Positions 27,215-35,264 of a stretch of DNA of 64,000 nt are shown here, piece after piece. The translations under genes were made by a program, and so were the position numbers. A model generated the notes under the pieces. The model saw nothing but the letters and a program-made list of their open reading frames with translations, was not told the DNA's origin and did no database searches. Location of the stretch: NCBI RefSeq assembly GCF_001713395.1, contig NZ_CP016450.1, positions 3,564,501 to 3,628,500 on the forward strand, given 5' to 3'. The DNA is from Sinorhizobium sp. RAC02 (GTDB lineage Bacteria > Pseudomonadota > Alphaproteobacteria > Rhizobiales > Rhizobiaceae). How positions within the stretch are numbered: position 1 is the stretch's first letter; every line of letters begins with the position of its first letter.

Positions 27215-27502
27215 TCATAGGTAATCATAAATGGTTCGGGGAGGGAAGGGACGAGGCGTAGTCCAGAGGGTTGCCGCCGAGGATTATTTAAAGCCATGGG
27301 AAGTATCGTCCTGCCAATCACAACCAAAGACGCTTAAACCGTCAGAGGCCCTCTACCGCGCGCCGAAAAGCCGGCCGTTGGATGGATTGTCACGGTATTT
27401 CTTCGAAAACGCCTGAAAAACCAGCCTTACCTAGGATAAGTTTGGTGCGCGATAGCGCGAACCAGCGCGATGGGTAGGTGGGCGGCGTCGCGCGGAAAAG
27501 AA
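27215..27502. other. Gene-free stretch next to tRNA-Leu
   Basis: About 290 bp without a convincing gene. A 61-codon open frame at 27231-27416 lacks a ribosome site and a recognisable domain. No integrase, direct repeat of the tRNA end or insertion sequence was found by eye. Confidence 0.5.
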
Positions 27503-27587
27503 TGGTGCCCCATGCCGGAATCGAACCAGCACTCCTTTCGGAACTCGATTTTGAGTCGAGCGCGTCTACCAGTTCCGCCAATGGGGC
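27503..27587 (-). tRNA. tRNA-Leu(CAA)
   Basis: An 85-nt tRNA gene with encoded CCA. The acceptor arms GCCCCAT and ATGGGGC pair, the anticodon stem CTCGA/TCGAG holds the loop CTCAAAA with anticodon CAA, the T loop is GGTTCGAATCC, and a long variable arm is present as expected for leucine. Confidence 0.97.
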
Positions 27588-27757
27588 ACGGTACTGCAGC
27601 CATCGCCGTTTACACGAAGCGTTCGTGGGCGGCAACCGGGAAATCGGGGCTAAATGGGCCGATCACATATCCGTGCAGGTGATTTACAACGACGTGCCAC
27701 CTGATAGAACTCGGCGCCGTTCGCCGGCACCCCCGCCGGCCCGATTGGACGATCCTG

Positions 27758-28267
27758 ATGACGGCATTCCTCGACCTTTCCCGCAAGACATCCGCAGGCC
27801 TGCTTTCGCTCGGCATGGCGGCGACCGTGGGCGGCGCGCTCGCCTTCGAACATGTCGGCGGCTACATTCCCTGTGCGCTCTGCCTGCTGCAGCGGGATCC
27901 CTATTATTACGGCATTCCGGTCGCGGTTGCGGCGCTGGTCTCCGCCCTGTTCGGCGGCCCGGCCTGGCTGACGCGCCTGCTTTTGGCGATTGCCGGCATC
28001 ATGATGCTGGTCGGTGCAGGCATGGGCGTCTATCACGCGGGCGTCGAGTGGAGTTTCTGGGAGGGGCCGGCGACCTGCGCGACCTCCGCCCAGGGCGTCA
28101 CGCAGAATGCCGGTGACCTGCTGTCCGATCTCAACAGCAAGCACGGTCCGTCCTGCACGGAAGCCTCCTTCCGCTTCCTCGGCCTGTCCTTTGCCGGTTG
28201 GAATGTGATCGCAAGCCTCATCCTTGCCGCGATCGCCTTCAAGGGCGTGCGGTCCACGAAAGCCTGA
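27758..28267 (+). CDS. dsbB: Disulfide bond formation protein DsbB
   Basis: A 169-residue inner-membrane protein with four hydrophobic helices. The first periplasmic cysteine pair is C39/C42 (CALC) followed by LLQR, and the second is C107 and C133 in a loop of about 40 residues, the pattern of DsbB, which passes electrons from DsbA to quinone. The first 10-12 residues are the cytoplasmic end. Its DsbA partner is not in the window. It follows the tRNA gene region and is convergent with the HNH gene. Confidence 0.92.
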   Translation: MTAFLDLSRKTSAGLLSLGMAATVGGALAFEHVGGYIPCALCLLQRDPYYYGIPVAVAALVSALFGGPAWLTRLLLAIAGIMMLVGAGMGVYHAGVEWSFWEGPATCATSAQGVTQNAGDLLSDLNSKHGPSCTEASFRFLGLSFAGWNVIASLILAAIAFKGVRSTKA

Positions 28268-28285
28268 GATGCCGCAACCCGTGGC

Positions 28286-28331
28286 GTCACGCATGTCGTC
28301 GCCGCAAAAGTGCCAGGCACTTTTGCGTGAC
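28286..28331. terminator. Hairpin between dsbB and the HNH gene
   Basis: Outer arms GTCAC/GTGAC enclose a perfect 11-bp inner repeat, GCAAAAGTGCC and GGCACTTTTGC (28304-28326). It lies 18 bp after dsbB and just before the stop of the convergent HNH gene, so it can serve both. Its inner core resembles the GCAAAA/TTTTGC stem of the dispersed elements. Confidence 0.6.
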
Positions 28332-28336
28332 CTGCG

Positions 28337-28894
28337 TCAGGGCTGCAGTTCGACGTCCCAGTAGAGATAGTCCATCCAGCTTTCATGCAGATAGTTGGGT
28401 GGAAACAGTCGCCCGTTGTTGTGCAGATCCTGAACCGTCGGCTGGTAGGGCTTCTGATGCGGGAACATGCCCGCCTGCTTCGGCAGCTTGCTGCCTTTTC
28501 TCAAATTGCACGGGGAGCAGGCCGCGACCACATTGTGCCAGGTCGTCTCGCCGCCATGGGCGCGCGGGATAACATGGTCAAAGGTCAGGTCGTCGGGCGT
28601 CCCGCAGTACTGGCATTCGAACTTGTCGCGCAGGAACACGTTGAACCGGGTGAAGGCCGGGTGGCGTGAAGGCTGCACGTAGGACTTGAGGCACACGACG
28701 CTCGGCAGGCGCATCGTGAAGCTCGGGGAGGAAACCGAATGGTCGTATTCGGCGATGATGTTTACGCGGTCAAGAAACACGGCCTTGATCGCGTCCTGCC
28801 AGGACCAAAGCGACAAGGGGTAATAACTCAGTGGCCGGTAGTCAGCATTCAAGACAAGAGCTGGCAGGGCCTGTGGTGAAACAGAAATCGTCAA
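28337..28894 (-). CDS. HNH endonuclease family protein
   Basis: A 185-residue protein. The N-terminal half (ALVLNADYRPLSYYPLSLWSWQDAIK) and the C-terminal HNH domain (CQYCG, FDHVIPRAHGG, NVVAACSPCNLRKG) match the stand-alone HNH proteins widespread in bacteria. Two CxxC pairs hold zinc and the DH residues form the metal-finger site. These proteins probably cut nucleic acid, but the biological role is not known. No restriction-modification genes are adjacent. Confidence 0.94.
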   Translation of the reverse strand: MTISVSPQALPALVLNADYRPLSYYPLSLWSWQDAIKAVFLDRVNIIAEYDHSVSSPSFTMRLPSVVCLKSYVQPSRHPAFTRFNVFLRDKFECQYCGTPDDLTFDHVIPRAHGGETTWHNVVAACSPCNLRKGSKLPKQAGMFPHQKPYQPTVQDLHNNGRLFPPNYLHESWMDYLYWDVELQP

Positions 28895-28998
28895 GGGCTT
28901 CTCCTGATCGATTCGGCATCTGCTCTTCTATATTAGGCCCGTTGTTACAGCATTGTGAAGCGGGAAAGGAAAAGCGAAAACAACGTATTTCGCAAAGC

Positions 28999-29655
28999 TC
29001 ACCCTTCGAGCACCGGCGCGACCTCGCGGCGCATCTCGCGGGCATAATAAGCCCAGAACAATCGGGCCGAGACGCCGCGCCAGGGCGACCAGCTTTCGGC
29101 GATCCGGTCGAGCTCCTGGGGGCTCGGGCGCATGGCAAGGCCAAGCGCATGGGCGACGGCATTTTGCAGGGCGATATCGCCGGACGGAAAGATATCCGGG
29201 TGGCCGCCACAGAACAGCAGGTAGACATCCGCCGTCCAGCGGCCGATGCCCTTGATGGCGGTGAGCTTGTGGGTCGCCGCCTTCGCTTCCATGCGGCAGA
29301 TCGCGTCGAGATCGAGTTCCCCGCGATCGACAGCCTCGGCCGCGCGGCGCAGCGTCTCCGCCTTGGCGCGCGAAAGCCCGATCGTGCGACAGGCCTCATC
29401 GGAAAGGGCGAGGATGTGGTGGGGCGTGATATCGCCGGATAGTTCCTCCAGCCGCCGCCAGATCGCATCCGCACTGGCGCGCGACACCATCTGGGCGACA
29501 ATGATGCCGGCAAGGCCGCGATAGCCGGGAGGCAGGCGGCGAAGCGGCACCGGGCCGGCCTTGTCGATGACGGTGAACAGGCGCGCGTCGAGCAGGGCGA
29601 GGTCGACCAGACCCGTCGCGACATCCGCCTCCGAATTGATCATGTGCAGTCGCAT
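28999..29655 (-). CDS. DNA-3-methyladenine glycosylase II (AlkA-like)
   Basis: A 218-residue helix-hairpin-helix glycosylase that removes alkylated purines. The HhH motif LTAIKGIGRWTADVYLL lies at about residues 131-147 and the catalytic aspartate is D160 in FPSGDIAL. It lacks the N-terminal domain of E. coli AlkA, as is common for the short form. MRLHMINSEADV offers starts at 29655 and 29643. It is divergent from gluQ with about 100 bp between. Confidence 0.93.
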   Translation of the reverse strand: MRLHMINSEADVATGLVDLALLDARLFTVIDKAGPVPLRRLPPGYRGLAGIIVAQMVSRASADAIWRRLEELSGDITPHHILALSDEACRTIGLSRAKAETLRRAAEAVDRGELDLDAICRMEAKAATHKLTAIKGIGRWTADVYLLFCGGHPDIFPSGDIALQNAVAHALGLAMRPSPQELDRIAESWSPWRGVSARLFWAYYAREMRREVAPVLEG

Positions 29656-29760
29656 GGTTTCGAGCGGCCTCGATCCTTGTTCCAACAGTGGCCTTTGTAC
29701 GTCATTCTCAACGCACAGCCCTGTAGTGACGTGACACGCCTCTTCATGCCAGAAGACCTC

Positions 29761-30669
29761 ATGCAAAGTGCTTTGTCAAAAAATCGTGTCTTTCGGTTTG
29801 CGCCGAGCCCGAATGGTCTATTGCATCTCGGCCATGCGCTTTCGGCGATCCTCAACCATGGCTTTGCCGCGGCCTGCGGTGGACGGTTCCTGCTGCGCAT
29901 GGAAGACATCGATCCTGCCCGATCGCGCCCCGAATTCGAAGCGGCGATCTACCGGGACCTCGCCTGGCTGGGGCTTGGCTGGGAAAAGCCGGTGCGGCGC
30001 CAGTCGGAGCATCTGGCCTTCTACGCCGAGGCACTGGAACGGCTGAAGGCGATGGGTCTGCTCTATCCGGGCTTTTTGAGCCGCGGCGAGGTGAAGGCGC
30101 GGGTTCAGGCGCATGAGGCGGCGGGTGGTCTCTGGCCGCGCGATCCGGATGGTGCGCCGCTCTACCCGACGGAAGAACGTGTGCTCGACCGGGATCAGGC
30201 GAAGGCCTGGATCGCAGCGGGCCGCCAGCATGCCTGGCGGCTCGATATGGACAAGGCCCGGGCGCTTGCGCCTGATATCCTCGACTGGTCGGAGGCGGGC
30301 GAGGGGCCGGAGGGCGAGACGGGCATCGTGACGGCGCGGCCCGAGCGCTGGGGTGACGTCATCCTGTCGCGGCCGGATGCGCCGGCGAGTTATCACCTCG
30401 CCGTCGTGCTCGACGATGCGGTACAGGGCATTACCGACGTGGTGCGCGGGCAGGATCTTTTTTATGCGACGGCGGTGCATCGCCTCCTGCAAAGCCTGTT
30501 CGGGTTGCCGGCGCCCGCCTATCGCCATCACGGGCTGGTGCCGGGGCCGGATGGGCGAAAACTGTCGAAGAACAATCAAGATACGGGTATAGCGGCGTAC
30601 CGTGAAAAGGGTGTTTCATCTGCCGGCATTCGCGCCCTGCTCGCGGGCTATGGCTTCGTCTTCCATTGA
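29761..30669 (+). CDS. gluQ: Glutamyl-Q tRNA(Asp) synthetase
   Basis: A 302-residue truncated glutamyl-tRNA synthetase lacking the anticodon-binding domain. It shows FAPSPNGLLHLGHA (HIGH motif), RMEDIDPARSRPEFE and GRKLSKNNQD (KMSKS variant). The enzyme attaches glutamate to queuosine at position 34 of tRNA(Asp). The zinc-binding cysteines of the E. coli protein are absent (LYPGFLSRGE region), as in many homologs. A queuosine-precursor transporter is also in this window. Start could be 29746. The last 54 bases overlap the convergent yihY gene. Confidence 0.93.
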   Translation: MQSALSKNRVFRFAPSPNGLLHLGHALSAILNHGFAAACGGRFLLRMEDIDPARSRPEFEAAIYRDLAWLGLGWEKPVRRQSEHLAFYAEALERLKAMGLLYPGFLSRGEVKARVQAHEAAGGLWPRDPDGAPLYPTEERVLDRDQAKAWIAAGRQHAWRLDMDKARALAPDILDWSEAGEGPEGETGIVTARPERWGDVILSRPDAPASYHLAVVLDDAVQGITDVVRGQDLFYATAVHRLLQSLFGLPAPAYRHHGLVPGPDGRKLSKNNQDTGIAAYREKGVSSAGIRALLAGYGFVFH

Positions 30670-31569
30670 ATCGTCACCGGCTGGCGGCTGTTGTTTGCGC
30701 ACGCCCCTGATCTTGTCGAGAATCAGCCGCTTTACGCGGAACTTCATCAGGGCTGCGTTGATCTCCGCGCCGAGGATGAAGATCACCCCGACGATGTAGA
30801 GGAAGACCAGGGCGATCATGATCGAGGCGAGGCCGGCATAGGTGGAGACGTAGTTGGCGAAGGTCGTGAGATAGGAGGCGAAGGTATAGGCGCCGATGCC
30901 CCAGGCCAGAAGCGTTAGCAGGATGCCGGGCAGCACGTCGGCGATCTTGCGCCGGCCGGCCGGCAGCCAGAGATGGGCGATCAGCAGGCCGACGAGCAGG
31001 ACGAGGATGGTGCCGAACAGGCCCCAGCTTTCCACCCAGGAATAGACATAGTTCAGCCAGGGTAGCCAGTCGCCCGTCGCCCGCACCGCGAGCGGTGCGG
31101 CGACCAGCACGATGCTGATGACGGCGAGCGCCAGCACGCCGGCAATGACGAAGCCGAGGCTGGCCAGGCGCGTCACGTACCAGTAGCGCGTTTCGGCCAC
31201 CCGGTAGGCACGATTAAGCGAGACACGCAGCGCCTCCACCCCGTTCGAGGCGAAGTAGGCGGCGGCCAGCACGGAAACCGTCAACAGTCCGCCGCGTGGA
31301 ATGGTGAGGACGGCGACGACCTCGCGGGAAATGGGGGCGGCGATCGATTCCGGCCAGGTGTCGAAGATCAGGTGCACGGCGGTCTCGGCGAACTGGTCGG
31401 CGCCGAGGAAGGAGCCGAGTGCGGTGCCGAAGATCAGGAAGGGAAAGATCGCCAAAAGCGTGGAGAGCGCGACATGGCTCGCCATCGCCCAGCCGTCGTC
31501 CTCGGAAAAGTGCCAGATCGCGTCGAAGACGACCTTGTAGGCAAGGCGGATGGCGGTCGGCATCGGCAA
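30616..31569 (-). CDS. YihY/virulence factor BrkB family membrane protein
   Basis: A 317-residue protein with six or so transmembrane helices and the family motifs DDGWAMASHVALSTLLAIFPFLIF at about residue 24, and F....YVS.YAGLASIMIALVFLYIVGVIFILGAEINAA near the end. It was once misnamed ribonuclease BN. The charged C-terminal tail is cytoplasmic. Function is unknown; a transport role is suggested. The 3' end overlaps gluQ by 54 bp tail to tail. Confidence 0.93.
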   Translation of the reverse strand: MPMPTAIRLAYKVVFDAIWHFSEDDGWAMASHVALSTLLAIFPFLIFGTALGSFLGADQFAETAVHLIFDTWPESIAAPISREVVAVLTIPRGGLLTVSVLAAAYFASNGVEALRVSLNRAYRVAETRYWYVTRLASLGFVIAGVLALAVISIVLVAAPLAVRATGDWLPWLNYVYSWVESWGLFGTILVLLVGLLIAHLWLPAGRRKIADVLPGILLTLLAWGIGAYTFASYLTTFANYVSTYAGLASIMIALVFLYIVGVIFILGAEINAALMKFRVKRLILDKIRGVRKQQPPAGDDSMEDEAIAREQGANAGR

Positions 31570-31619
31570 TATCCAGTCCCTTTGCGACCGTGCCCGGCCG
31601 TCTTCGCAATTGTCTGCCT

Positions 31620-31663
31620 GGGCATAACGTCTTAAACCGGATTCAGTTTAAGACGTTATGCCC
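31620..31663. promoter_or_regulatory. Perfect 18-bp inverted repeat in divergent promoter region
   Basis: Left arm GGGCATAACGTCTTAAAC, 8-nt loop CGGATTCA, right arm GTTTAAGACGTTATGCCC, with no mismatch. It stands 51 bp upstream of yihY and 96 bp upstream of the SDR gene. It could be a double operator, a strong hairpin or a dispersed repeat. Confidence 0.6.
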
Positions 31664-31681
31664 AAATTCAAATTTCCATAA

Positions 31682-31709
31682 CACCACGCTTTAAGGACGG
31701 CGCGTGGTG
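31682..31709. promoter_or_regulatory. Second inverted repeat upstream of the SDR gene
   Basis: CACCACGC, 12-nt spacer, GCGTGGTG, about 50 bp upstream of the SDR start. Candidate regulator-binding dyad. Confidence 0.4.
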
Positions 31710-31758
31710 CTGTCGTGGTGATATGGGAAACGGACGCAGATTTGTACAGGAAACCGCC

Positions 31759-32607
31759 ATGTCTTCTCCAAATGCGACGACCCCGCCGAGCATCATCGTT
31801 ACCGGGTGCTCCTCGGGTATCGGTGCGCACTGCGCCCGCGCGCTGAAGGCGGAAGGCTGGCGGGTTTTTGCGACGGTGCGGCGGGAGGAAGACCTGGCGA
31901 GCCTCGAGGCCGATGGTATCGAGGCGCTGTTGATGGATTACACCAAGCCGGAAACGATCGCAGCCCTCGTCGAGACGGTGTTTTCGCGCACTGGGGGCCG
32001 GCTCGATGCACTCTTCAACAATGGTGCTTACGGACAGGCCGGTGCCGTCGAAGACCTGCCGGTCGACGTGCTGCGCCAGCAGTTCGAGACGAACGTCTTC
32101 GGCTGGCACGACCTGACGCGGCAAGTGATCCCCACGATGCGCAGACAGGGTTCCGGCCGCATCGTGCAATGCTCGTCGATCCTCGGCATCGTGCCCTATC
32201 GCTGGCGCGGCGCCTATAATGCTTCGAAATTCGCGCTCGAGGCCCTGTCGCTGACGATGCGCATGGAGCTTGCCGGGTCCGGTGTGCATGTCAGTCTGAT
32301 CGAGCCGGGGCCGATCACCTCGCGTTTCACCGCCACTGCGCTGACCTACATCGAGAAGAACATCGATCTTGAAAACTCGGTGCATGCGGAAGAATACCGC
32401 CGGCAATTGCAACGGTTGCGCGGCGAATCGAAACCGGCGCGCGGCAAGCTGGGGCCGGAGGCGGTGCATGCAGTGCTGCGCCATGCGCTGACGGCGAAGG
32501 CGCCACGGCCGCATTACATCGTGACGACACCGGCCAAGCAGGGTGCGCTGTTGAAGAAGCTGCTGCCGGCCGCCTTGTTCTACCGCATCATCGGCCGGCT
32601 TGGCTGA
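31759..32607 (+). CDS. Short-chain dehydrogenase/reductase (classical SDR)
   Basis: A 282-residue SDR. The Rossmann motif is TGCSSGIG at about residue 15, the NNG(A) strand is LFNNGAYG, and the catalytic set includes S in CSSILG and YNASK. It resembles the group of 17-beta-hydroxysteroid/retinol-type SDRs with a C-terminal membrane-associating tail (LLKKLLPAALFYRIIGRLG). Substrate unknown. It is divergent from yihY. Confidence 0.93.
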   Translation: MSSPNATTPPSIIVTGCSSGIGAHCARALKAEGWRVFATVRREEDLASLEADGIEALLMDYTKPETIAALVETVFSRTGGRLDALFNNGAYGQAGAVEDLPVDVLRQQFETNVFGWHDLTRQVIPTMRRQGSGRIVQCSSILGIVPYRWRGAYNASKFALEALSLTMRMELAGSGVHVSLIEPGPITSRFTATALTYIEKNIDLENSVHAEEYRRQLQRLRGESKPARGKLGPEAVHAVLRHALTAKAPRPHYIVTTPAKQGALLKKLLPAALFYRIIGRLG

Positions 32608-32708
32608 CGCGGCGCGGCGTCGCAGGCGCATTCGCCCGAAAATACGTGCTATTTGTCGTGAATGCCCTATGTGAATAGGGCTGACGGAAATCAAATCGGA
32701 TTGTTGGC

Positions 32709-32906
32709 ATGTCTTCCTTTCTCACCTTCATGACCCTGCTCGTCATGGGCCTCGTGGTGATCGTGCTCGTGCGCGGTCTCGTCAACATGGCCAAGGGCGG
32801 CAGTGGCAACACATCGAACAAGCTGATGCAGGCGCGCGTGCTCTTGCAGGCGGTCGCCATCGTCCTCATCATGCTGACGCTCTGGATTACCGGCGGCGGA
32901 CGCTGA
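32709..32906 (+). CDS. Small HIG1-like twin-transmembrane protein
   Basis: A 65-residue protein with two helices (about 5-25 and 46-61) joined by a loop containing the NKLMQARVLLQ segment typical of HIG1-domain proteins, which in mitochondria associate with respiratory complexes. In rhizobia it is a common twin-membrane protein. The gene ends 7 bp before the adenosyltransferase start, so they are likely co-transcribed. Function here is inferred only from the domain. Confidence 0.85.
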   Translation: MSSFLTFMTLLVMGLVVIVLVRGLVNMAKGGSGNTSNKLMQARVLLQAVAIVLIMLTLWITGGGR

Positions 32907-32913
32907 GGGGACG

Positions 32914-33489
32914 ATGGTCAAGCTCAACAAGATCTATACGCGCACGGGCGATGACGGCACGACCGGTCTTGTCGCGGGGCCGCGCCGCAAGAAGCATGAC
33001 CTGCGCGTCGAATCCTACGGCGAGGTCGACGAGGCGAATTCCTGCATCGGGCTCGTGCGTCAGCATCTTGCCGATTTCCCTGCGCTTGATCGCATGCTGG
33101 TGCGCATCCAGAACGATCTCTTCGATCTCGGCGCGGACCTTGCGACGCCCGATACCGGCAAGAAACTCGATTACGAACCGCTGCGCATCGCGCAGTCACA
33201 GGTCGACCGGCTGGAGGTGGAAATCGATACGCTCAATGCCGATCTCGAGCCGCTGCGTTCCTTCGTGTTGCCGGGCGGCACGCCCGCGGCGTCGGCGCTG
33301 CATCTGGCGCGCACTGTTGCGCGCCGGGCCGAGCGGCGGATCGTGGCACTTCAGGATAGCGGGGAGACCGTCTCGGTGGCGGCGGTCGCCTATATCAACC
33401 GGCTCTCGGATTTCCTGTTCGTCGCCGCGCGCTGGGTCAACGACAAAGGACACTCGGACATATTGTGGGTTCCGGGACAGAACAGATAA
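32914..33489 (+). CDS. Cob(I)yrinic acid a,c-diamide adenosyltransferase, PduO type
   Basis: A 191-residue PduO/MMAB-type ATP:corrinoid adenosyltransferase that makes the coenzyme form of B12. The ATP-binding N-terminus YTRTGDDGTTGL is at residues 8-19, and RRAERR and NRLSDFLFVAARW complete the conserved core. Cobaltochelatase cobT is also in this window (62.3 kb), so the strain probably synthesises and uses B12. Co-transcribed with the HIG1-like and rhomboid genes by spacing (7 bp and 33 bp). Confidence 0.96.
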   Translation: MVKLNKIYTRTGDDGTTGLVAGPRRKKHDLRVESYGEVDEANSCIGLVRQHLADFPALDRMLVRIQNDLFDLGADLATPDTGKKLDYEPLRIAQSQVDRLEVEIDTLNADLEPLRSFVLPGGTPAASALHLARTVARRAERRIVALQDSGETVSVAAVAYINRLSDFLFVAARWVNDKGHSDILWVPGQNR

Positions 33490-33522
33490 GCTCGTTCGCA
33501 GCAGGCCTTGGGAAGGGGATCC

Positions 33523-34308
33523 ATGTTCATACCGCTGCACGACGCGAATGCTCTGAAATACATCAAGGTGCAGTATGTCACGATCAGCCTGATCGTGATC
33601 GATGTCGTCGTCTGGCTGGTGACAGGGCTTGCCTCGACACAGTCGTTTTCCGATGCCGCGGTCGTCGGCCTCGGCTATATTCCTGCTGTCGTCTTCGATT
33701 TCGCCGACCTGGAGCCGAGCCTCGTGCTGGTGCCTGAAGATGCGACCTATGTCACCTATGCCTTCCTGCATGGCGATTTCATGCATCTCGCCTCGAACAT
33801 GCTGTTCCTCTGGGTGTTCGGCGACAATGTCGAGGATGCGCTCGGCCATTTCCGCTTCCTCGTCTTCTACCTGCTCTGCGCGGCGGCCGGCGCCCTTGTG
33901 CATGGTCTCGTGCAGCCAGACTCGGAAGCGCCGCTGATCGGCGCCTCGGGGGCGATTTCCGGGGTGGTGGCGGCATATTTCCTGCTGCATCCGAAGGTGC
34001 GCGTCTGGGTTCTGGTGTTCTTCCGCATTCCGCTGCCGCTGCCGGCGGTCATTCCGCTCGCCTTCTGGATCACCCAGCAATTCTACATGCTGGTGGTCGA
34101 TGGTGACAGCGGCGTCTCCTGGGGCGCCCATGTCGGCGGTATCGTCGCAGGGGCCATCCTCGTGCTCGTCCTGCGCCGGCGCGGCGTGCCGCTGTTCGAC
34201 CGGACGATCGTCACGCCCAAGGCCGTCCGCCATGTCGAGGCGACCCCCGCTCCCGTCGAGGAGACGCCGTCAGGCCCCTCCGTGCCGCCGACCCATTGGG
34301 GGCGGTGA
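33523..34308 (+). CDS. Rhomboid family intramembrane serine protease
   Basis: A 261-residue polytopic protein of about six or seven helices. The catalytic serine is S142 in IGASGAISG and its histidine partner H203 in GAHVGG; the conserved HGDFMHLASNMLFL supplies H88 and N92 of the oxyanion region. The start at 33523 follows GGAAGGGGAT. The C-terminal tail is Pro/Thr-rich and cytoplasmic. Rhomboids cut membrane proteins within the bilayer; the target is unknown. It follows the adenosyltransferase gene by 33 bp. Confidence 0.95.
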   Translation: MFIPLHDANALKYIKVQYVTISLIVIDVVVWLVTGLASTQSFSDAAVVGLGYIPAVVFDFADLEPSLVLVPEDATYVTYAFLHGDFMHLASNMLFLWVFGDNVEDALGHFRFLVFYLLCAAAGALVHGLVQPDSEAPLIGASGAISGVVAAYFLLHPKVRVWVLVFFRIPLPLPAVIPLAFWITQQFYMLVVDGDSGVSWGAHVGGIVAGAILVLVLRRRGVPLFDRTIVTPKAVRHVEATPAPVEETPSGPSVPPTHWGR

Positions 34309-34327
34309 GCGTGTCGCAGATGGTAAA

Positions 34328-34356
34328 TTGACGTGAACGTAAAGGTAATTTATAAC
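34328..34356 (+). promoter_or_regulatory. Promoter for etfBA
   Basis: TTGACG, 17-bp spacer, TATAAC, about 135 bp upstream of etfB. Both boxes are close to consensus. The predicted leader is long and contains a hairpin GCGCC-7-GGCGC (34441-34457) followed by ATTTTCC. Confidence 0.65.
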
Positions 34357-34491
34357 GCCTCCGTTTTCACGTGGGGAGGGCTCGTGACACATTGTGTTTG
34401 GGGAAAAAACGCGTATCGATGTCGCCAACCGACAATCAGGGCGCCCTTGAAAGGCGCATTTTCCCTCGCGGGCATATGAAGGAAGGAAGCC

Positions 34492-35241
34492 ATGAAGATC
34501 TTGGTCCCTGTAAAGCGGGTCGTTGATTACAACGTCAAAATTCGCGTCAAGTCTGACGGCTCGGGTGTCGAGCTGGCGAATGTGAAGATGTCGATGAACC
34601 CGTTCGACGAGATTTCCGTTGAGGAAGCGTTGCGGTTGAAGGAGGCCGGCAAGGCGGAGGAAGTGATCGTCGTGTCGATCGGTCCTGCGAAGGCCGAAGA
34701 GACGCTGCGCACAGCACTCGCCATGGGTGCCGACCGCGCCGTGCTGGTCGAGACCGACGACCAGGTCGAGCCGCTGGCGGTCGCCAAGATCCTCAAGGGT
34801 GTCGCCGAGGCCGAACAGCCGGGCCTGATCATCGTTGGCAAGCAGGCGATCGACGACGATTCGAACCAGACCGGCCAGATGCTGTCGGCGCTGCTCGGCT
34901 GGGCACAGGCGACCTTCGCCTCCAAGGTCGAGATCGGCAGCGGTTCCGCACAGGTCACCCGCGAAGTCGACGGTGGCCTGCAGACGATCGAGGTCAAGCT
35001 GCCGGCCGTCGTCACGACGGACCTGCGCCTCAACGAACCGCGCTATGCGTCGCTACCGAACATCATGAAGGCGAAGAAGAAGCCGCTCGACAAGAAGACG
35101 CCCGCAGACTTCGGCGTCGACACGAGCCCGCGCCTCAAGGTGCTGAAGACCGAGGAACCGTCGGGCCGCAAGGCTGGCGTCAAGGTCAAGTCGGTTGCCG
35201 AACTGGTCGACAAGCTGAAAAACGAAGCCGGCGTGCTCTAA
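34492..35241 (+). CDS. etfB: Electron transfer flavoprotein subunit beta
   Basis: A 249-residue ETF beta subunit. It opens [20 protein letters not shown] and carries [42 protein letters not shown] and the recognition-loop region near residues 190-205 ([16 protein letters not shown]). With EtfA it binds FAD and AMP and carries electrons from acyl-CoA dehydrogenases to ETF-quinone oxidoreductase. AAGGAAGGAAG precedes the ATG. It is 23 bp from etfA. Confidence 0.98.
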   Translation: MKILVPVKRVVDYNVKIRVKSDGSGVELANVKMSMNPFDEISVEEALRLKEAGKAEEVIVVSIGPAKAEETLRTALAMGADRAVLVETDDQVEPLAVAKILKGVAEAEQPGLIIVGKQAIDDDSNQTGQMLSALLGWAQATFASKVEIGSGSAQVTREVDGGLQTIEVKLPAVVTTDLRLNEPRYASLPNIMKAKKKPLDKKTPADFGVDTSPRLKVLKTEEPSGRKAGVKVKSVAELVDKLKNEAGVL

Positions 35242-35264
35242 GGCAGAAAGGGAGAACTAGAACC

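Noticed and set aside
27231..27416. 61-codon open frame before tRNA-Leu
   Set aside because: No ribosome site, domain or fitting codon use.
27480..27600. Integrase attachment site in tRNA-Leu
   Set aside because: No integrase gene and no second copy of the tRNA end were found in the window.
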